Positions 36,126-45,207 of a DNA stretch of 64,000 bases are shown here, piece after piece. A program made the position numbers and the translations under genes. The notes under the pieces were generated by a model. That model did no database searches, was not told the DNA's origin, and saw nothing but the letters and a program-made list of their open reading frames with translations. Source of the DNA: Flavobacterium psychrolimnae. Its GTDB lineage: Bacteria; Bacteroidota; Bacteroidia; Flavobacteriales; Flavobacteriaceae. The DNA is taken from assembly GCF_003312425.1 (NCBI RefSeq), contig NZ_QNUX01000006.1:124001-188000 (forward strand), read 5' to 3'. Each line of letters opens with the position of its first letter. Position 1 is the first letter of the stretch.

Positions 36126-36539
36126 TTATTTTTTTACTAATGAAGCAATAGTAATACCTTGCATGGCCTTTAAAGTTTCCTCTCTAATAGTAATCAATCC
36201 GTGTCGTAGTAGGCATTCCGATTCATCGACGCAGTCAGAACAGCGTTCGTAAAAATTCAATGATGCACAAGGAAGTAACGCAATTGCACCATCAAAAAGT
36301 CGGTGAATATCGGCTAAAGTAATGTCGTTTTTAGATTTCAAAAGATAATAACCGCCAAATTTTCCTTGTTTGCTTCCTACGAAATGGCCACGTTTTAGAT
36401 CCAATAAAATCTGTTCCAAAAACTTTTTTGGAATAGAGGCCGCCTCCGCAATTTCGATAGTTCGAGAAATATGGGTTTCTTCTTGTTGCGCTAAATATAG
36501 GAGTGCTTTTAGTGCGTATTTGGCTTTATGTGAAAGCAT
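36126..36539 (-). CDS. Rrf2-family transcriptional regulator with four cysteines
   Basis: A 137-residue protein with the Rrf2 winged helix (MLSHKAKYALKALLYLA; IPKKFLEQILLDLKR; SKQGKFGGYYL). Cys91, Cys100, Cys103 and Cys109 cluster in the region where IscR and NsrR bind an Fe-S cluster, so cluster binding is plausible. It may sense iron, sulfur or nitric oxide. The likely target is the TonB-dependent receptor gene just downstream. Length is normal for the family. Confidence 0.88.
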   Translation of the reverse strand: MLSHKAKYALKALLYLAQQEETHISRTIEIAEAASIPKKFLEQILLDLKRGHFVGSKQGKFGGYYLLKSKNDITLADIHRLFDGAIALLPCASLNFYERCSDCVDESECLLRHGLITIREETLKAMQGITIASLVKK

Positions 36540-36648
36540 TTACTGTAATTGATTTATGTTTTTTGAATAGATTAGGCATGACAAATATTAAAAAGAGTTT
36601 TTGCTTTTTTGAATCTCGGTCCTTTTTTAGAAAGATGGAAACTGAATA

Positions 36649-37458
36649 TTACCAATCTCCGCCAGATCCACCGCCAGAGAAACCTCCACCGCCAAATCCA
36701 CCGCCGAAACCTCCACCGCCAAATCCACCACCAGATGAACCTCCGCCGAAACCACCGCCGCCACTGTTTCTACCTAGGCTGCTTAGAATAATGACATCCA
36801 ATAAACTTGGTCCAATACCGCCTCCTCTGTTGCCAGAGTTTCCGCCGCCTTTGTTTCGAGATATAAGCACCAGTATAATGATGACAATAATAATGATAGG
36901 TAAAATAGGGAATCCTTTATCTTTAGTTGCTTTAACTCGTTCACCTTTGTATTTTCCTTTGAAAACATCAAATAAAGCATCCGTTCCTTTGTCAAGTCCT
37001 TTATAATAACTTCCTGCTTTAAATTCAGGAATAATAATGTTTCGGGTAATTTCTCCACCTATACCGGCAGTCAATCGATCTTCAAGACCATATCCTGGTG
37101 AAATCCATATTTTTCTTTCGGCTTTAGCCAATAAAATAAGAACTCCATTATCTTCTTTAGCAGTTCCTCCAATTCCCCAAGTTTGTCCCCATTTTGGAGT
37201 AAGAATACCAATATCTTCCCCTTTAAGGGTTTCTATGGTAACAATCACAATTTGAGTGGTTGTAGAATCAGAATATTTAATCAGTTTTTCTTCTAATTGT
37301 GCTTTTTCTGTTGCGCTTAAAACATTCGCATAATCATAAACAGAAGTCTGTAAAGTTGGTTTTTCAGGAATAGTAAATTGCGCCAAGCCAATTTGTGTGA
37401 ATAACAAACAAACAAACAACTTTAGGAAAATTAGGGTACTCTTTTTTTGTAATAGCAT
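36649..37458 (-). CDS. TPM-domain membrane protein with Gly-rich tail (YgcG type)
   Basis: A 269-residue protein: signal peptide or anchor (1-26), a TPM domain (about 33-160, with VYDYANVLS, IVIVTIETL and GVLILLAK), one transmembrane helix (about 187-203), and a glycine/serine-rich tail (about 205-269). The frame opposite the tail reads as a proline-rich protein but is only its antisense. TPM proteins of this type have been linked to membrane or photosystem maintenance; the role here is unknown. It overlaps the stop of the second TPM gene by one base. Confidence 0.85.
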   Translation of the reverse strand: MLLQKKSTLIFLKLFVCLLFTQIGLAQFTIPEKPTLQTSVYDYANVLSATEKAQLEEKLIKYSDSTTTQIVIVTIETLKGEDIGILTPKWGQTWGIGGTAKEDNGVLILLAKAERKIWISPGYGLEDRLTAGIGGEITRNIIIPEFKAGSYYKGLDKGTDALFDVFKGKYKGERVKATKDKGFPILPIIIIVIIILVLISRNKGGGNSGNRGGGIGPSLLDVIILSSLGRNSGGGGFGGGSSGGGFGGGGFGGGFGGGGFSGGGSGGDW

Positions 37459-37895
37459 TATCCTCTAGATATTTCGTTTGATAATTCATTTGTATCGCCT
37501 TCTTGCCAAGGAAAATATTTCTGCAATTGTTCTCCAGCTCTTGTAATTCCATCTATAAGACCTTGCTTGAAATCTCCTTTTTTGAACTCAGTAACCATAA
37601 TGTCTCGGGTACAATTCCAAAAGTCATCTTGTACGACGTCATTAATACCTTTGTCACCACAAATTACAAAATGTCTGTCTTCTACAGCTAAGTAAATTAA
37701 AACTCCATTTTGAAGCTCTGTTTCATCCATTTTTAGTTCATGAAAAACTTCCATGGCGCGATCATACGCATCCATGGAAGTTGTTTTTTCTATATGAACT
37801 CTAATCTCGCCAGAAGTATTTTTTTCAGCCATACGAATAGCTTCAACAATTTCTTGTTCATCTTCTTTGCTTAAAAAATCTTCTACTTTTGACAT
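37458..37895 (-). CDS. TPM-domain protein, short soluble form
   Basis: A 145-residue protein consisting of one TPM domain (EEQEIV..IR.AE..TSGEIRVHIE, then ELQNGVLIYLAVEDRHFVI and GDKGIND). It has no signal peptide. The gene's last base overlaps the start of the longer TPM gene, so they are translationally coupled; lemA lies 165 bases upstream. TPM and LemA genes commonly occur together. Confidence 0.85.
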   Translation of the reverse strand: MSKVEDFLSKEDEQEIVEAIRMAEKNTSGEIRVHIEKTTSMDAYDRAMEVFHELKMDETELQNGVLIYLAVEDRHFVICGDKGINDVVQDDFWNCTRDIMVTEFKKGDFKQGLIDGITRAGEQLQKYFPWQEGDTNELSNEISRG

Positions 37896-38012
37896 TGAAA
37901 TATTTTTGAGTTAAGATTAACGATTTTTGATTTCAGAATTATTAAATCCGTAATCAAAAAACGTTAATTTTTAAAGGTTGTTTCTTTAATTTAAATTTGA
38001 TTTGTTTTGACT

Positions 38013-38044
38013 TCTAAAAATCTAAAAATCTAAAAATCTAAAAA
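38013..38044. repeat. Tandem octamer repeat TCTAAAAA x4
   Basis: Four consecutive 8-base units in the gap between lemA and the short TPM gene. On the coding (minus) strand they read as T-runs separated by AGA. The copy number could vary by slippage. Confidence 0.8.
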
Positions 38045-38060
38045 GTCTCAAAATCCAACT

Positions 38061-38648
38061 TTAGAATTTTACTTCAACTGGTTTATCTGCACCTTCAACT
38101 GCATTAAAGTATGCTTTCTCTTTGAATCCGAATAATCCAGCAAATAAGCTGTTTGGAAACGTTTTGATGTGAGAGTTATATGGTTTTACCGCTTCGTTGA
38201 AACGCGTTCTCGCCGTTAGAATTTGATTTTCTGTACTTGCCAATTCATCTTGTAATTTCAAGAAATTTTGGTTGGCTTTCAATTCAGGATATGCTTCAAC
38301 AGTTACTAATAATCGAGACAATGAACTGCTCACGCCACTTTGCGCTTTGTTGAATTCCGCTAATTGTTCCGGAGTAATATTTGCTGGATCAATTTTTACA
38401 GAAGTAGCTTTAGAACGCGCTTCGATAACTGCTGTCAACGTGCTTTTTTCAAAATCAGCGGCACCTTTCACGGTGTTTACTAAATTCCCAATAAGGTCAT
38501 TTCTTCTTTGATACGCGGTTTGCACATCACCCCAAGATTGTTCTACATTTTGGTTTAACGTTACTGCAGTATTATTAATTCCTTTAACCCAGCTGTAAAT
38601 TACAAAAATTACAACCGCTCCGATAATCCAAGGCAAAAATCTTCTCAT
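38061..38648 (-). CDS. lemA: LemA family protein
   Basis: A 195-residue protein with one N-terminal membrane helix (about 4-22) and a long helical body, with the family motifs VEQSWGDVQTAYQRRNDLI, LL..VEAYPELKANQNFL and the C-terminal PYN..I.FPNSLFAGLFGF. Function is uncertain; LemA proteins are membrane scaffolds often found with TPM proteins, as here. MerR regulator gene lies 66 bases upstream on the same strand. Confidence 0.93.
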   Translation of the reverse strand: MRRFLPWIIGAVVIFVIYSWVKGINNTAVTLNQNVEQSWGDVQTAYQRRNDLIGNLVNTVKGAADFEKSTLTAVIEARSKATSVKIDPANITPEQLAEFNKAQSGVSSSLSRLLVTVEAYPELKANQNFLKLQDELASTENQILTARTRFNEAVKPYNSHIKTFPNSLFAGLFGFKEKAYFNAVEGADKPVEVKF

Positions 38649-38714
38649 GTTTACTTAATTTAATGTTTATTATTTAATTGTTTAAAATTTTTAATTGGGA
38701 AGTAGTCGTGCTGA

Positions 38715-39047
38715 CTACAATTCGTTTTTAATATTTGTTAATTGTGTGCGTATCGTTTCTAATTTTCGAATGATATCAAACTTATCCAAAGTCTTTTTCT
38801 GTCCTTCTTTCAAATGCGTTTTGGCACCCTCAAGCGTAAAACCTCTTTCTTTCACTAAATGATAGATCAATTGCAAATTAGTGATGTCCTCTGGAGTAAA
38901 CATTCGATTGCCTTTAGCATTCTTTTTTGGTTTCAGAATATCAAATTCATTGTCCCAAAAACGAATCAGCGATGCATTCACGTCAAATGCTTTGGCCACT
39001 TCGCCAATGCTGTAATATCTTTTGTCTTTAGATAATTCAATATGCAT
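38715..39047 (-). CDS. MerR-family transcriptional regulator
   Basis: A 110-residue protein with a MerR helix-turn-helix (YYSIGEVAKAFDVNASLIRFW, here broken at its middle: YYSIGEVAKAF, then SLIRFWDNEF), the wing KNAKGNRMFTPEDI and a short coiled-coil tail. No ligand-binding domain follows, so it is a minimal DNA-binding form. It lies between the M23 peptidase gene and lemA on the same strand. Target unknown. Confidence 0.88.
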   Translation of the reverse strand: MHIELSKDKRYYSIGEVAKAFDVNASLIRFWDNEFDILKPKKNAKGNRMFTPEDITNLQLIYHLVKERGFTLEGAKTHLKEGQKKTLDKFDIIRKLETIRTQLTNIKNEL

Positions 39048-39134
39048 ATCTGTTTTTTATTTTTTTTCCAGTTGAATTTTCACTGAATACTATTTTTTTA
39101 TTCTTTATCTGAACCCAACCCTGAATACTATTTT

Positions 39135-40112
39135 TTAATCTAATGACTGATTCTCCTGGTTCGCCAGTTGTGCAATGACAACATATTCCACTGCCGAAAT
39201 ATTTCCGTAATAAAAATTAAGCGGATTCACCACTTTTTTATCTTTTAGCACTTCATAATGTAAATGTGGAGCTTCGGATCTTCCTGTGCTTCCTACATAA
39301 CCTATAACGTCACCTCGTTTTACGCGTTGTCCAGCTCGGGCTTTATATTTACTCAAATGTGCGTATAAAGTTTCGTATCCAAATCCATGCCGAATAACAA
39401 TATGATTTCCATATCCTGAAGCAGTATTGTCTGCTTTTGCTACCACTCCGTCACCCGTGGCATAAATGGGTGTCCCTGTTTTTGCTGTAAAATCCATGCC
39501 TTCATGCATTTTCCTTGCTTTCGTAAAAGGATCTGTTCGGTATCCAAAACCAGATGCCATTAGTTTTAAATTTTCATTTCGTACTGGCTGAATGGCAGGA
39601 ATAGCTGACAAAAAATCACTTTTGGCTTCTGCCAATTTCAAAATCACATCCAATGATTTGGACTGAACCGCTAATTCCTTACTAAGGACATCAATCCTTT
39701 TTGTGGTGTTGACAACCAACTGGGAATTGTCATAACCTTGTAATAATTGATACCTGTTTTTTCCTGGTAATCCCGCTTTCCGAATTGAATCCGGAATCGC
39801 TGATTTATTAAAATACACCCGATATAAATTATTATCTCTATCCTGAATAGCCTCAACAACGCCATTTACCTGATCCATTTTTTTATTTAACAGCGCATAA
39901 TTTAATCTCAAATTTTCAATTTCACGCGCTTGCAAACGATCTTTTGGTGTTTCAAAATAAGGAGTATTCAATAAAACGATAAAACTCAAAAAACCAAACA
40001 ACGCCGATGCCAATAAAAACAAGATAATAACACCAAATTTTCTTCTTTTTCGTGTTTTTATTTTTCTATAGGCTAGATTTTCGGAATCGTAATAATATTT
40101 TACTTTCGACAT
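39135..40112 (-). CDS. M23-family metallopeptidase, cell wall hydrolase
   Basis: A 325-residue protein: a basic cytosolic N-terminus, one membrane helix (about 26-49), a coiled coil (about 58-90) and a C-terminal LytM domain. Zinc ligands are visible as His203 and Asp207 in HEGMD and His285 in HLHYE (His283 is the catalytic His). It would cut peptidoglycan peptide bridges in the periplasm. It is the first gene of the minus-strand row M23, MerR, LemA, TPM, TPM. A copy of CTGAATACTATTTTTT precedes and overlaps its stop. Confidence 0.92.
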   Translation of the reverse strand: MSKVKYYYDSENLAYRKIKTRKRRKFGVIILFLLASALFGFLSFIVLLNTPYFETPKDRLQAREIENLRLNYALLNKKMDQVNGVVEAIQDRDNNLYRVYFNKSAIPDSIRKAGLPGKNRYQLLQGYDNSQLVVNTTKRIDVLSKELAVQSKSLDVILKLAEAKSDFLSAIPAIQPVRNENLKLMASGFGYRTDPFTKARKMHEGMDFTAKTGTPIYATGDGVVAKADNTASGYGNHIVIRHGFGYETLYAHLSKYKARAGQRVKRGDVIGYVGSTGRSEAPHLHYEVLKDKKVVNPLNFYYGNISAVEYVVIAQLANQENQSLD

Positions 40113-40126
40113 ATTTTAAAATACCC

Positions 40127-40134
40127 TATTTTTG
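40127..40134 (+). promoter_or_regulatory. Possible -7 element upstream of alaS
   Basis: TATTTTTG on the plus strand fits TAnnTTTG. If used, the alaS transcript would have a leader of about 290 bases carrying repeat C. No -33 TTG is present, so this is weak. Confidence 0.3.
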
Positions 40135-40217
40135 CACACTGTAAAAGGTTAGACGAACAAATTTAAGAAATGTTTCATTTGTTACACCCTTTTTTCAGTA
40201 ATAAATAAAATAATGTG

Positions 40218-40357
40218 CCTGTTCCAGCTATTCGTTGCAAGTTCTCGTTTATACCTCTTTTTTTCTAATGAGCCAGCAGGAGCTTCCTCCGGTCGCTCTG
40301 CCACCTCAAGAAAAAATAGATGTATAAATCTCGAAGCTTTTCACTTTTATCTGGGGC
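40218..40357 (-). repeat. Interspersed repeat, copy C
   Basis: Read on the minus strand it begins GCCCCAGATAAAAGTGAAAAGC, here split as GCCCCAGATA and GTGAAAAGC, contains GAGCGACCGGAGGAAGCTCC (40279-40298) and ends ACGAATAGCTGGAACAGGC. It matches copies B and D in ends and core. It fills most of the gap between the M23 peptidase gene and alaS. Confidence 0.75.
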
Positions 40358-40431
40358 AAAAAATGAATAGTAAAAGATGTAGTTTCAGGGATAATTAACT
40401 TTAAACCTTAAACTTTAAACTAAAATTAATA

Positions 40432-43068
40432 ATGAAATCACAAGACGTACGTAAACAATTTCTGGATTTTTTCGCATCAAAAGGACACTTAATTGTTCCA
40501 TCAGCACCTATAGTTCTTAAGGACGATCCAACATTGATGTTCAATAACTCAGGAATGGCACAGTTCAAAGAATATTTTTTGGGGAACGGAACTCCAAAAA
40601 GCACCAGAATTGCCGATACGCAAAAATGTCTTCGTGTTTCAGGAAAACATAATGATTTAGAGGATGTAGGTTTTGATACTTATCATCACACCATGTTTGA
40701 GATGTTGGGGAACTGGTCTTTTGGAGATTATTTCAAGAAAGAAGCAATCAACTGGGCTTGGGAACTTTTGACAGAAGTGTATAAAATTCCAAAAGAAAAT
40801 TTATACGTTTCCGTTTTCGAAGGAAATCGGGATGAAAACGTACCTTTCGATCAGGAAGCTTGGGATATTTGGAAGGAATTGATTGACGAAGACCGAATCA
40901 TTCTTGGAAACAAGAAAGACAACTTCTGGGAAATGGGCGACCAAGGACCTTGCGGACCATGTTCAGAAATTCATGTTGACATTCGTTCTGCAGAAGAAAA
41001 AGCGTTAGTTTCAGGAAAGAGCTTGGTGAACAATGACCATCCGCAAGTTGTAGAAATTTGGAACAATGTATTTATGGAATTCAACCGTAAAGCCGATGGT
41101 TCTCTGGAAAAACTGCCTGCAAAACACGTTGATACCGGAATGGGATTTGAGCGTTTGTGTATGGCATTACAAGGAAAAACTTCTAATTATGATACCGATG
41201 TTTTTACGCCACTTATTGAAAAAGTAGAGCAAATTACAGGATTAAAATACACTTCAAACGAAGTTTTAAATATTAGCGAAGAACAAAACAAAACCAATAT
41301 TGCTATTCGCGTAATCGTCGATCACGTTCGTGCTGTAGCTTTTGCTATTGCCGACGGACAATTGCCATCAAACACGGGTGCTGGTTATGTAATTCGTAGA
41401 ATTTTACGTCGTGCAATTCGTTACGGATTTACGTTCTTGAATACCAAAGAACCTTTCATCAATCAATTGGTTGCTGTTTTAGCGAATCAAATGGGGGAAT
41501 TTTTCCCAGAAATCAAATCGCAACAACAATTGGTTACCAATGTGATTCGTGAAGAAGAAGCTTCTTTCTTGAGAACACTAGACCAAGGATTACAATTATT
41601 AGAAAATGTAGTTGCCGAAACTAAAGGTTCAACTGTTTCTGGAACAAAAGCATTTGAATTATACGATACTTTCGGATTTCCAATTGACTTAACAGCATTA
41701 ATTCTGAGAGAAAAAGGATTCGAACTAGACGAAGCTGGTTTTAACGCAGCGATGCAAGAACAAAAAAATCGTTCCCGCGCAGCATCAGAAGTTTCTACCG
41801 AAGACTGGTCTGTATTGATTCCTGGAAATGTGGAAACATTTGTAGGTTACGATCAATCAGAAAGTAACGTGAAAATCACCCGAATCCGTAAAGTCGACAG
41901 TAAAAAAGACGGAGTTTTGTACCAAATCGTTTTAGACAATACGCCATTCTATCCGGAAGGCGGAGGACAAGTTGGAGATAAAGGAATGTTGGTTTCTGCA
42001 AATGAAACTATCGAAATCATCGACACTAAAAAAGAAAATAATCTGATTTTACATTTTACAAAACAATTACCAGAAAATGTAAACGCTGGTTTTGTGGCTA
42101 AAGTAAATCAGGATTTGAGAAGTTTATCTTCCAGAAATCACTCGGCTACGCACTTGATGCACCAAGCCTTGAGAAGTATTTTAGGAACACATGTGGAACA
42201 AAAAGGTTCGTTAGTAAATCCAAACTATTTGCGTTTTGACTTTTCTCATTTTGCTAAAATGACGGAAACCGAATTGCAACAAGTGGAAGATTTTGTAAAT
42301 GCAAGAATACAAGAGCAATTACCTCTTATTGAAAGACGAAACATTCCTTTTGCGCAAGCAGTCGAAGAAGGTGCAATGGCACTTTTTGGAGAGAAATATG
42401 GCGATGAGGTTCGTGCAATAAAATTTGGCGAAAGCATGGAATTATGCGGTGGAATTCACGTGAAAAATACAGCTGAAATCTGGCATTTCAAAATCGTTTC
42501 TGAAGGAGCGGTTGCTGCGGGAATTCGTCGTATCGAAGCGATTACAAGTGATGCGGTAAAGGCACATTTTGCTTCGTATGAAAATACATTGAATGAAGTT
42601 AAATCAGCCTTGAAAAATCCTCAGGATATTTTGAAAGCCGTTCATTCGATGCAAGAAGAAAACGCCAAATTAGCGAAACAAATTGAAGCTTTGGTAAAAG
42701 ATAAAGTAAAAAACTTGAAAGCGAGTTTAGTTGCTGAAATTCAGGAAATAAACGGCGTGCAATTCTTAGCCAAACAAGTCGATTTGAATCCGGAAGGAGC
42801 AAAAGATTTGGCTTACGAATTAGGGAATTTAGGGAATAACTTATTTTTAGTTTTGGCTACAGCCGACGAAGAAAAACCAATGATAACCTGTTACGTTTCT
42901 AAAGAATTAGTTGCAGAGAAAAACCTAAATGCAGGACAAGTGGTTCGTGAATTGGGTAAATTTATCCAAGGTGGCGGTGGGGGACAACCATTTTTTGCGA
43001 CAGCAGGAGGGAAGAATGTCGCAGGAATTCAGCAAGCTTTAGAAAAAGCAGTTGAGTTTGTAAAATAG
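40432..43068 (+). CDS. alaS: Alanyl-tRNA synthetase
   Basis: An 878-residue enzyme of normal length. The class II aminoacylation core is at the N-terminus (FFASKGH, MFNNSGM, WSFGDYF); the editing domain carries HSATHLMH and ELCGGIHV (Cys and His zinc ligands); the C-terminal DHHA1 part has [16 protein letters not shown]. It charges tRNA-Ala in the cytosol. The gene is preceded by interspersed repeat C and an AT-rich ACTTTAAAC repeat, and followed by a terminator. Confidence 0.98.
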   Translation: MKSQDVRKQFLDFFASKGHLIVPSAPIVLKDDPTLMFNNSGMAQFKEYFLGNGTPKSTRIADTQKCLRVSGKHNDLEDVGFDTYHHTMFEMLGNWSFGDYFKKEAINWAWELLTEVYKIPKENLYVSVFEGNRDENVPFDQEAWDIWKELIDEDRIILGNKKDNFWEMGDQGPCGPCSEIHVDIRSAEEKALVSGKSLVNNDHPQVVEIWNNVFMEFNRKADGSLEKLPAKHVDTGMGFERLCMALQGKTSNYDTDVFTPLIEKVEQITGLKYTSNEVLNISEEQNKTNIAIRVIVDHVRAVAFAIADGQLPSNTGAGYVIRRILRRAIRYGFTFLNTKEPFINQLVAVLANQMGEFFPEIKSQQQLVTNVIREEEASFLRTLDQGLQLLENVVAETKGSTVSGTKAFELYDTFGFPIDLTALILREKGFELDEAGFNAAMQEQKNRSRAASEVSTEDWSVLIPGNVETFVGYDQSESNVKITRIRKVDSKKDGVLYQIVLDNTPFYPEGGGQVGDKGMLVSANETIEIIDTKKENNLILHFTKQLPENVNAGFVAKVNQDLRSLSSRNHSATHLMHQALRSILGTHVEQKGSLVNPNYLRFDFSHFAKMTETELQQVEDFVNARIQEQLPLIERRNIPFAQAVEEGAMALFGEKYGDEVRAIKFGESMELCGGIHVKNTAEIWHFKIVSEGAVAAGIRRIEAITSDAVKAHFASYENTLNEVKSALKNPQDILKAVHSMQEENAKLAKQIEALVKDKVKNLKASLVAEIQEINGVQFLAKQVDLNPEGAKDLAYELGNLGNNLFLVLATADEEKPMITCYVSKELVAEKNLNAGQVVRELGKFIQGGGGGQPFFATAGGKNVAGIQQALEKAVEFVK

Positions 43069-43091
43069 AACAAATTTATTTTTAGTAATAG

Positions 43092-43130
43092 AAACCCTTT
43101 TAGGACATAAGTTCAAAAGGGTTTTTTTTT
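43092..43130 (+). terminator. Terminator after alaS
   Basis: AAACCCTTTT / AAAAGGGTTT with a long T-run. Confidence 0.85.
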
Positions 43131-43299
43131 GCCAAAAACCTTGTCTTTGTATGTTTATCTTGCATTGAAATTCGCTTCAAAAGGAGTAGTTCAACCGAAA
43201 TATAAGGATTATAACGATGAATTTTTTAGTAAAAATTCTATTTGGCTAAGTTTGCAGACTTTTGTACCAAAATTAAATGGTAGAAGCGATTGATTTATT

Positions 43300-44079
43300 A
43301 TGAAAAATAAAATAGTTCTACTTTTATTCTTTTCGTTTTTTGTGTTTACACTTACCTCGTGTACAAATGATACAGACGAGAGTTTCAAATTAATTACAAA
43401 AGTTGTGGAAACAACCAATAAAGGCACTTCACAAACTTATTTATATGCGTATAATGGGAATCAGATAGTGAGTATTGATGGAATTCAAGACCGCATGGAT
43501 TTTACATACACTGATGGTTTGATTTCTAAAATGGTAATGCTAAATAAAACAAATCAGCTTCGTGAAACTACTGAATACAGTTATCTTAAAGGTAAATTAG
43601 TGAGAGTTCTTTCTTTAGGGAATTATAAAATAAACTATATTCATAATTCAGACAAAATAGTTTCTTACGAGAGATTCACATTAGGTTCAGGCAATGAGGA
43701 AATTAGAGAATATCACGGAATATTATACTTCGATAATGAAAATTTGATTAAAGAGGAGAGAACCTACGACAATATGCCTGTTGGTGTTGACTCAAAATAC
43801 AGCATTAGTTTTGATTATGACGCTAAGAAAAATCCATTATTTAACATTTTGGGATTCAAAGAATTATTAAATCAAAACGATAAAGTTTCAATAAATAATA
43901 CTTTAATCAGTACTGTAATTACAAGTGTTTCCAAAGACGACCAAATAACATCATCGGCTTATTTATACAAAAACTCATTTACGTACGATTTAGATAATTA
44001 CCCAACTGAGCGGGTTTCTGAAAATACTGTTGCTACTAATGGAAATGTTGGTTATTTAAAAACAGAGTATTTCTATTAG
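43300..44079 (+). CDS. Hypothetical lipoprotein, first of a tandem pair
   Basis: A 259-residue lipoprotein (LTSC, Cys21) made of beta-strands with repeated Y.YNGN.I and Y.......Y.K.KLV patterns, loosely like YD/RHS-type strand repeats. It resembles the next gene: both open with a K.VE...K....Y.YNGN.IVS block and end in an aromatic Q/EYFY. They are probably diverged duplicates. No function is recognised. Confidence 0.7.
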   Translation: MKNKIVLLLFFSFFVFTLTSCTNDTDESFKLITKVVETTNKGTSQTYLYAYNGNQIVSIDGIQDRMDFTYTDGLISKMVMLNKTNQLRETTEYSYLKGKLVRVLSLGNYKINYIHNSDKIVSYERFTLGSGNEEIREYHGILYFDNENLIKEERTYDNMPVGVDSKYSISFDYDAKKNPLFNILGFKELLNQNDKVSINNTLISTVITSVSKDDQITSSAYLYKNSFTYDLDNYPTERVSENTVATNGNVGYLKTEYFY

Positions 44080-44120
44080 GGTAACAAATGTTTACTTATA
44101 AAACAAGATGTAAATCAAAA

Positions 44121-44157
44121 CTCAAATATCTTAGGAACGGGATATTTGAGTTTTTTT
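44121..44157 (+). terminator. Terminator between the paired lipoprotein genes
   Basis: CTCAAATATC / GATATTTGAG with a following T-run. It shows that the two genes are transcribed separately. Confidence 0.85.
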
Positions 44158-44214
44158 ATGCAATTAATAGTGTTAAATTGTTTTTTTATCCATTAATTTA
44201 TTAAAAATTATAAC

Positions 44215-45072
44215 ATGAAAAAAATAAATTTAATCTTAGGGGTTTTGATGTTAGTTTTATCATCTTGTTCAAGCGATAGTGGTGAAACTGATACACCTGC
44301 AACTGCATCAACTATACTCGTTAAGAAAATTGTTGAATTAGATAAGGATGGAAAAGAAATCAGCACGACTGATTTTGTTTATAATGGAAATAAAATTGTT
44401 AGTGAAGTTACTGCAAAAAAAGATTTTTCGGTAGTTGGAAATATAGGTTTTTTGTATCAATACAAAACCGAATACACCTACAGTGGTAATTTAATTACAA
44501 GTATAAAAGTAAAAAACATTTTTGGTAATCAAGATAAGCTCGTTCTTAAAACAGATTTTTTGTACAACAGTAGCGAAGAATTAATTTCTTCTACCAGAGA
44601 ACAATATTTTGATACGTTTAAAGGTATTTTGAGATTGGTTTATAATAAATTAGATGCTAATACGGTTAGTTGTAAAATGTATTCCAGTGATTCTAGAGAT
44701 AATATAGAAACTCAAATATGGGAAGGTAAATTTTCTTTTGATACAAATAAAAATCTTGTTAAGTCAGAGTCTTTGGATGCTAGTTTTCTTTTTGGCAGTT
44801 TTGAATATGATACGAAATCTAACCCCAAGAAAGATGTTTTAGGTTTAAATAAAATTATGTTTCAAGAGATTGCTCCTCTTTATAATGCTTCCACATTACG
44901 ATACCATTTGAATAGATTTAATAACATTTTGAAATCTAATATTTCAGGCTCTTTTCCTAGATACAATCAATATACTTATAGTGCTAATGGATATCCAAGT
45001 GAGATGAAAGAGTTTTATATTTATAATGGAAACAATATCCATGATGTAACTTTTCAATACTTTTACGAATAA
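44215..45072 (+). CDS. Hypothetical lipoprotein, second of a tandem pair
   Basis: A 285-residue lipoprotein (LSSC, Cys18). It shares the FVYNGNKIVS, EYTYSGNLI and FEYDTKSNPKKDVLG blocks with the first gene's AYNGNQIVS, EYSYLKGKLV and FDYDAKKNPLFNILG. The beta-rich body ends in TFQYFYE. Function unknown. It has its own terminator. Confidence 0.7.
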   Translation: MKKINLILGVLMLVLSSCSSDSGETDTPATASTILVKKIVELDKDGKEISTTDFVYNGNKIVSEVTAKKDFSVVGNIGFLYQYKTEYTYSGNLITSIKVKNIFGNQDKLVLKTDFLYNSSEELISSTREQYFDTFKGILRLVYNKLDANTVSCKMYSSDSRDNIETQIWEGKFSFDTNKNLVKSESLDASFLFGSFEYDTKSNPKKDVLGLNKIMFQEIAPLYNASTLRYHLNRFNNILKSNISGSFPRYNQYTYSANGYPSEMKEFYIYNGNNIHDVTFQYFYE

Positions 45073-45096
45073 ACATTTAAGATTACAGGTTTATTT

Positions 45097-45134
45097 AACC
45101 CTTTCAGTGTTTTAAACTCTGAAAGGGTTTTTTT
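45097..45134 (+). terminator. Terminator after the second lipoprotein gene
   Basis: AACCCTTTCAG / CTGAAAGGGTT with a following T-run. Confidence 0.85.
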
Positions 45135-45207
45135 ATTCCAATGAAAAAAGAACTAAACCTCATTTAATTCGCTAAAATTATTCAAATTTGCAGCAAATAA
45201 AATAGTA

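Noticed and set aside
36503..37006. A 167-codon plus-strand frame rich in Pro
   Set aside because: It is the antisense of the Gly-rich tail of the TPM protein; the TPM domain, signal peptide and operon context support the minus strand.
40213..40398. A short plus-strand frame before alaS
   Set aside because: It lies almost wholly in interspersed repeat C and has no conserved motif.
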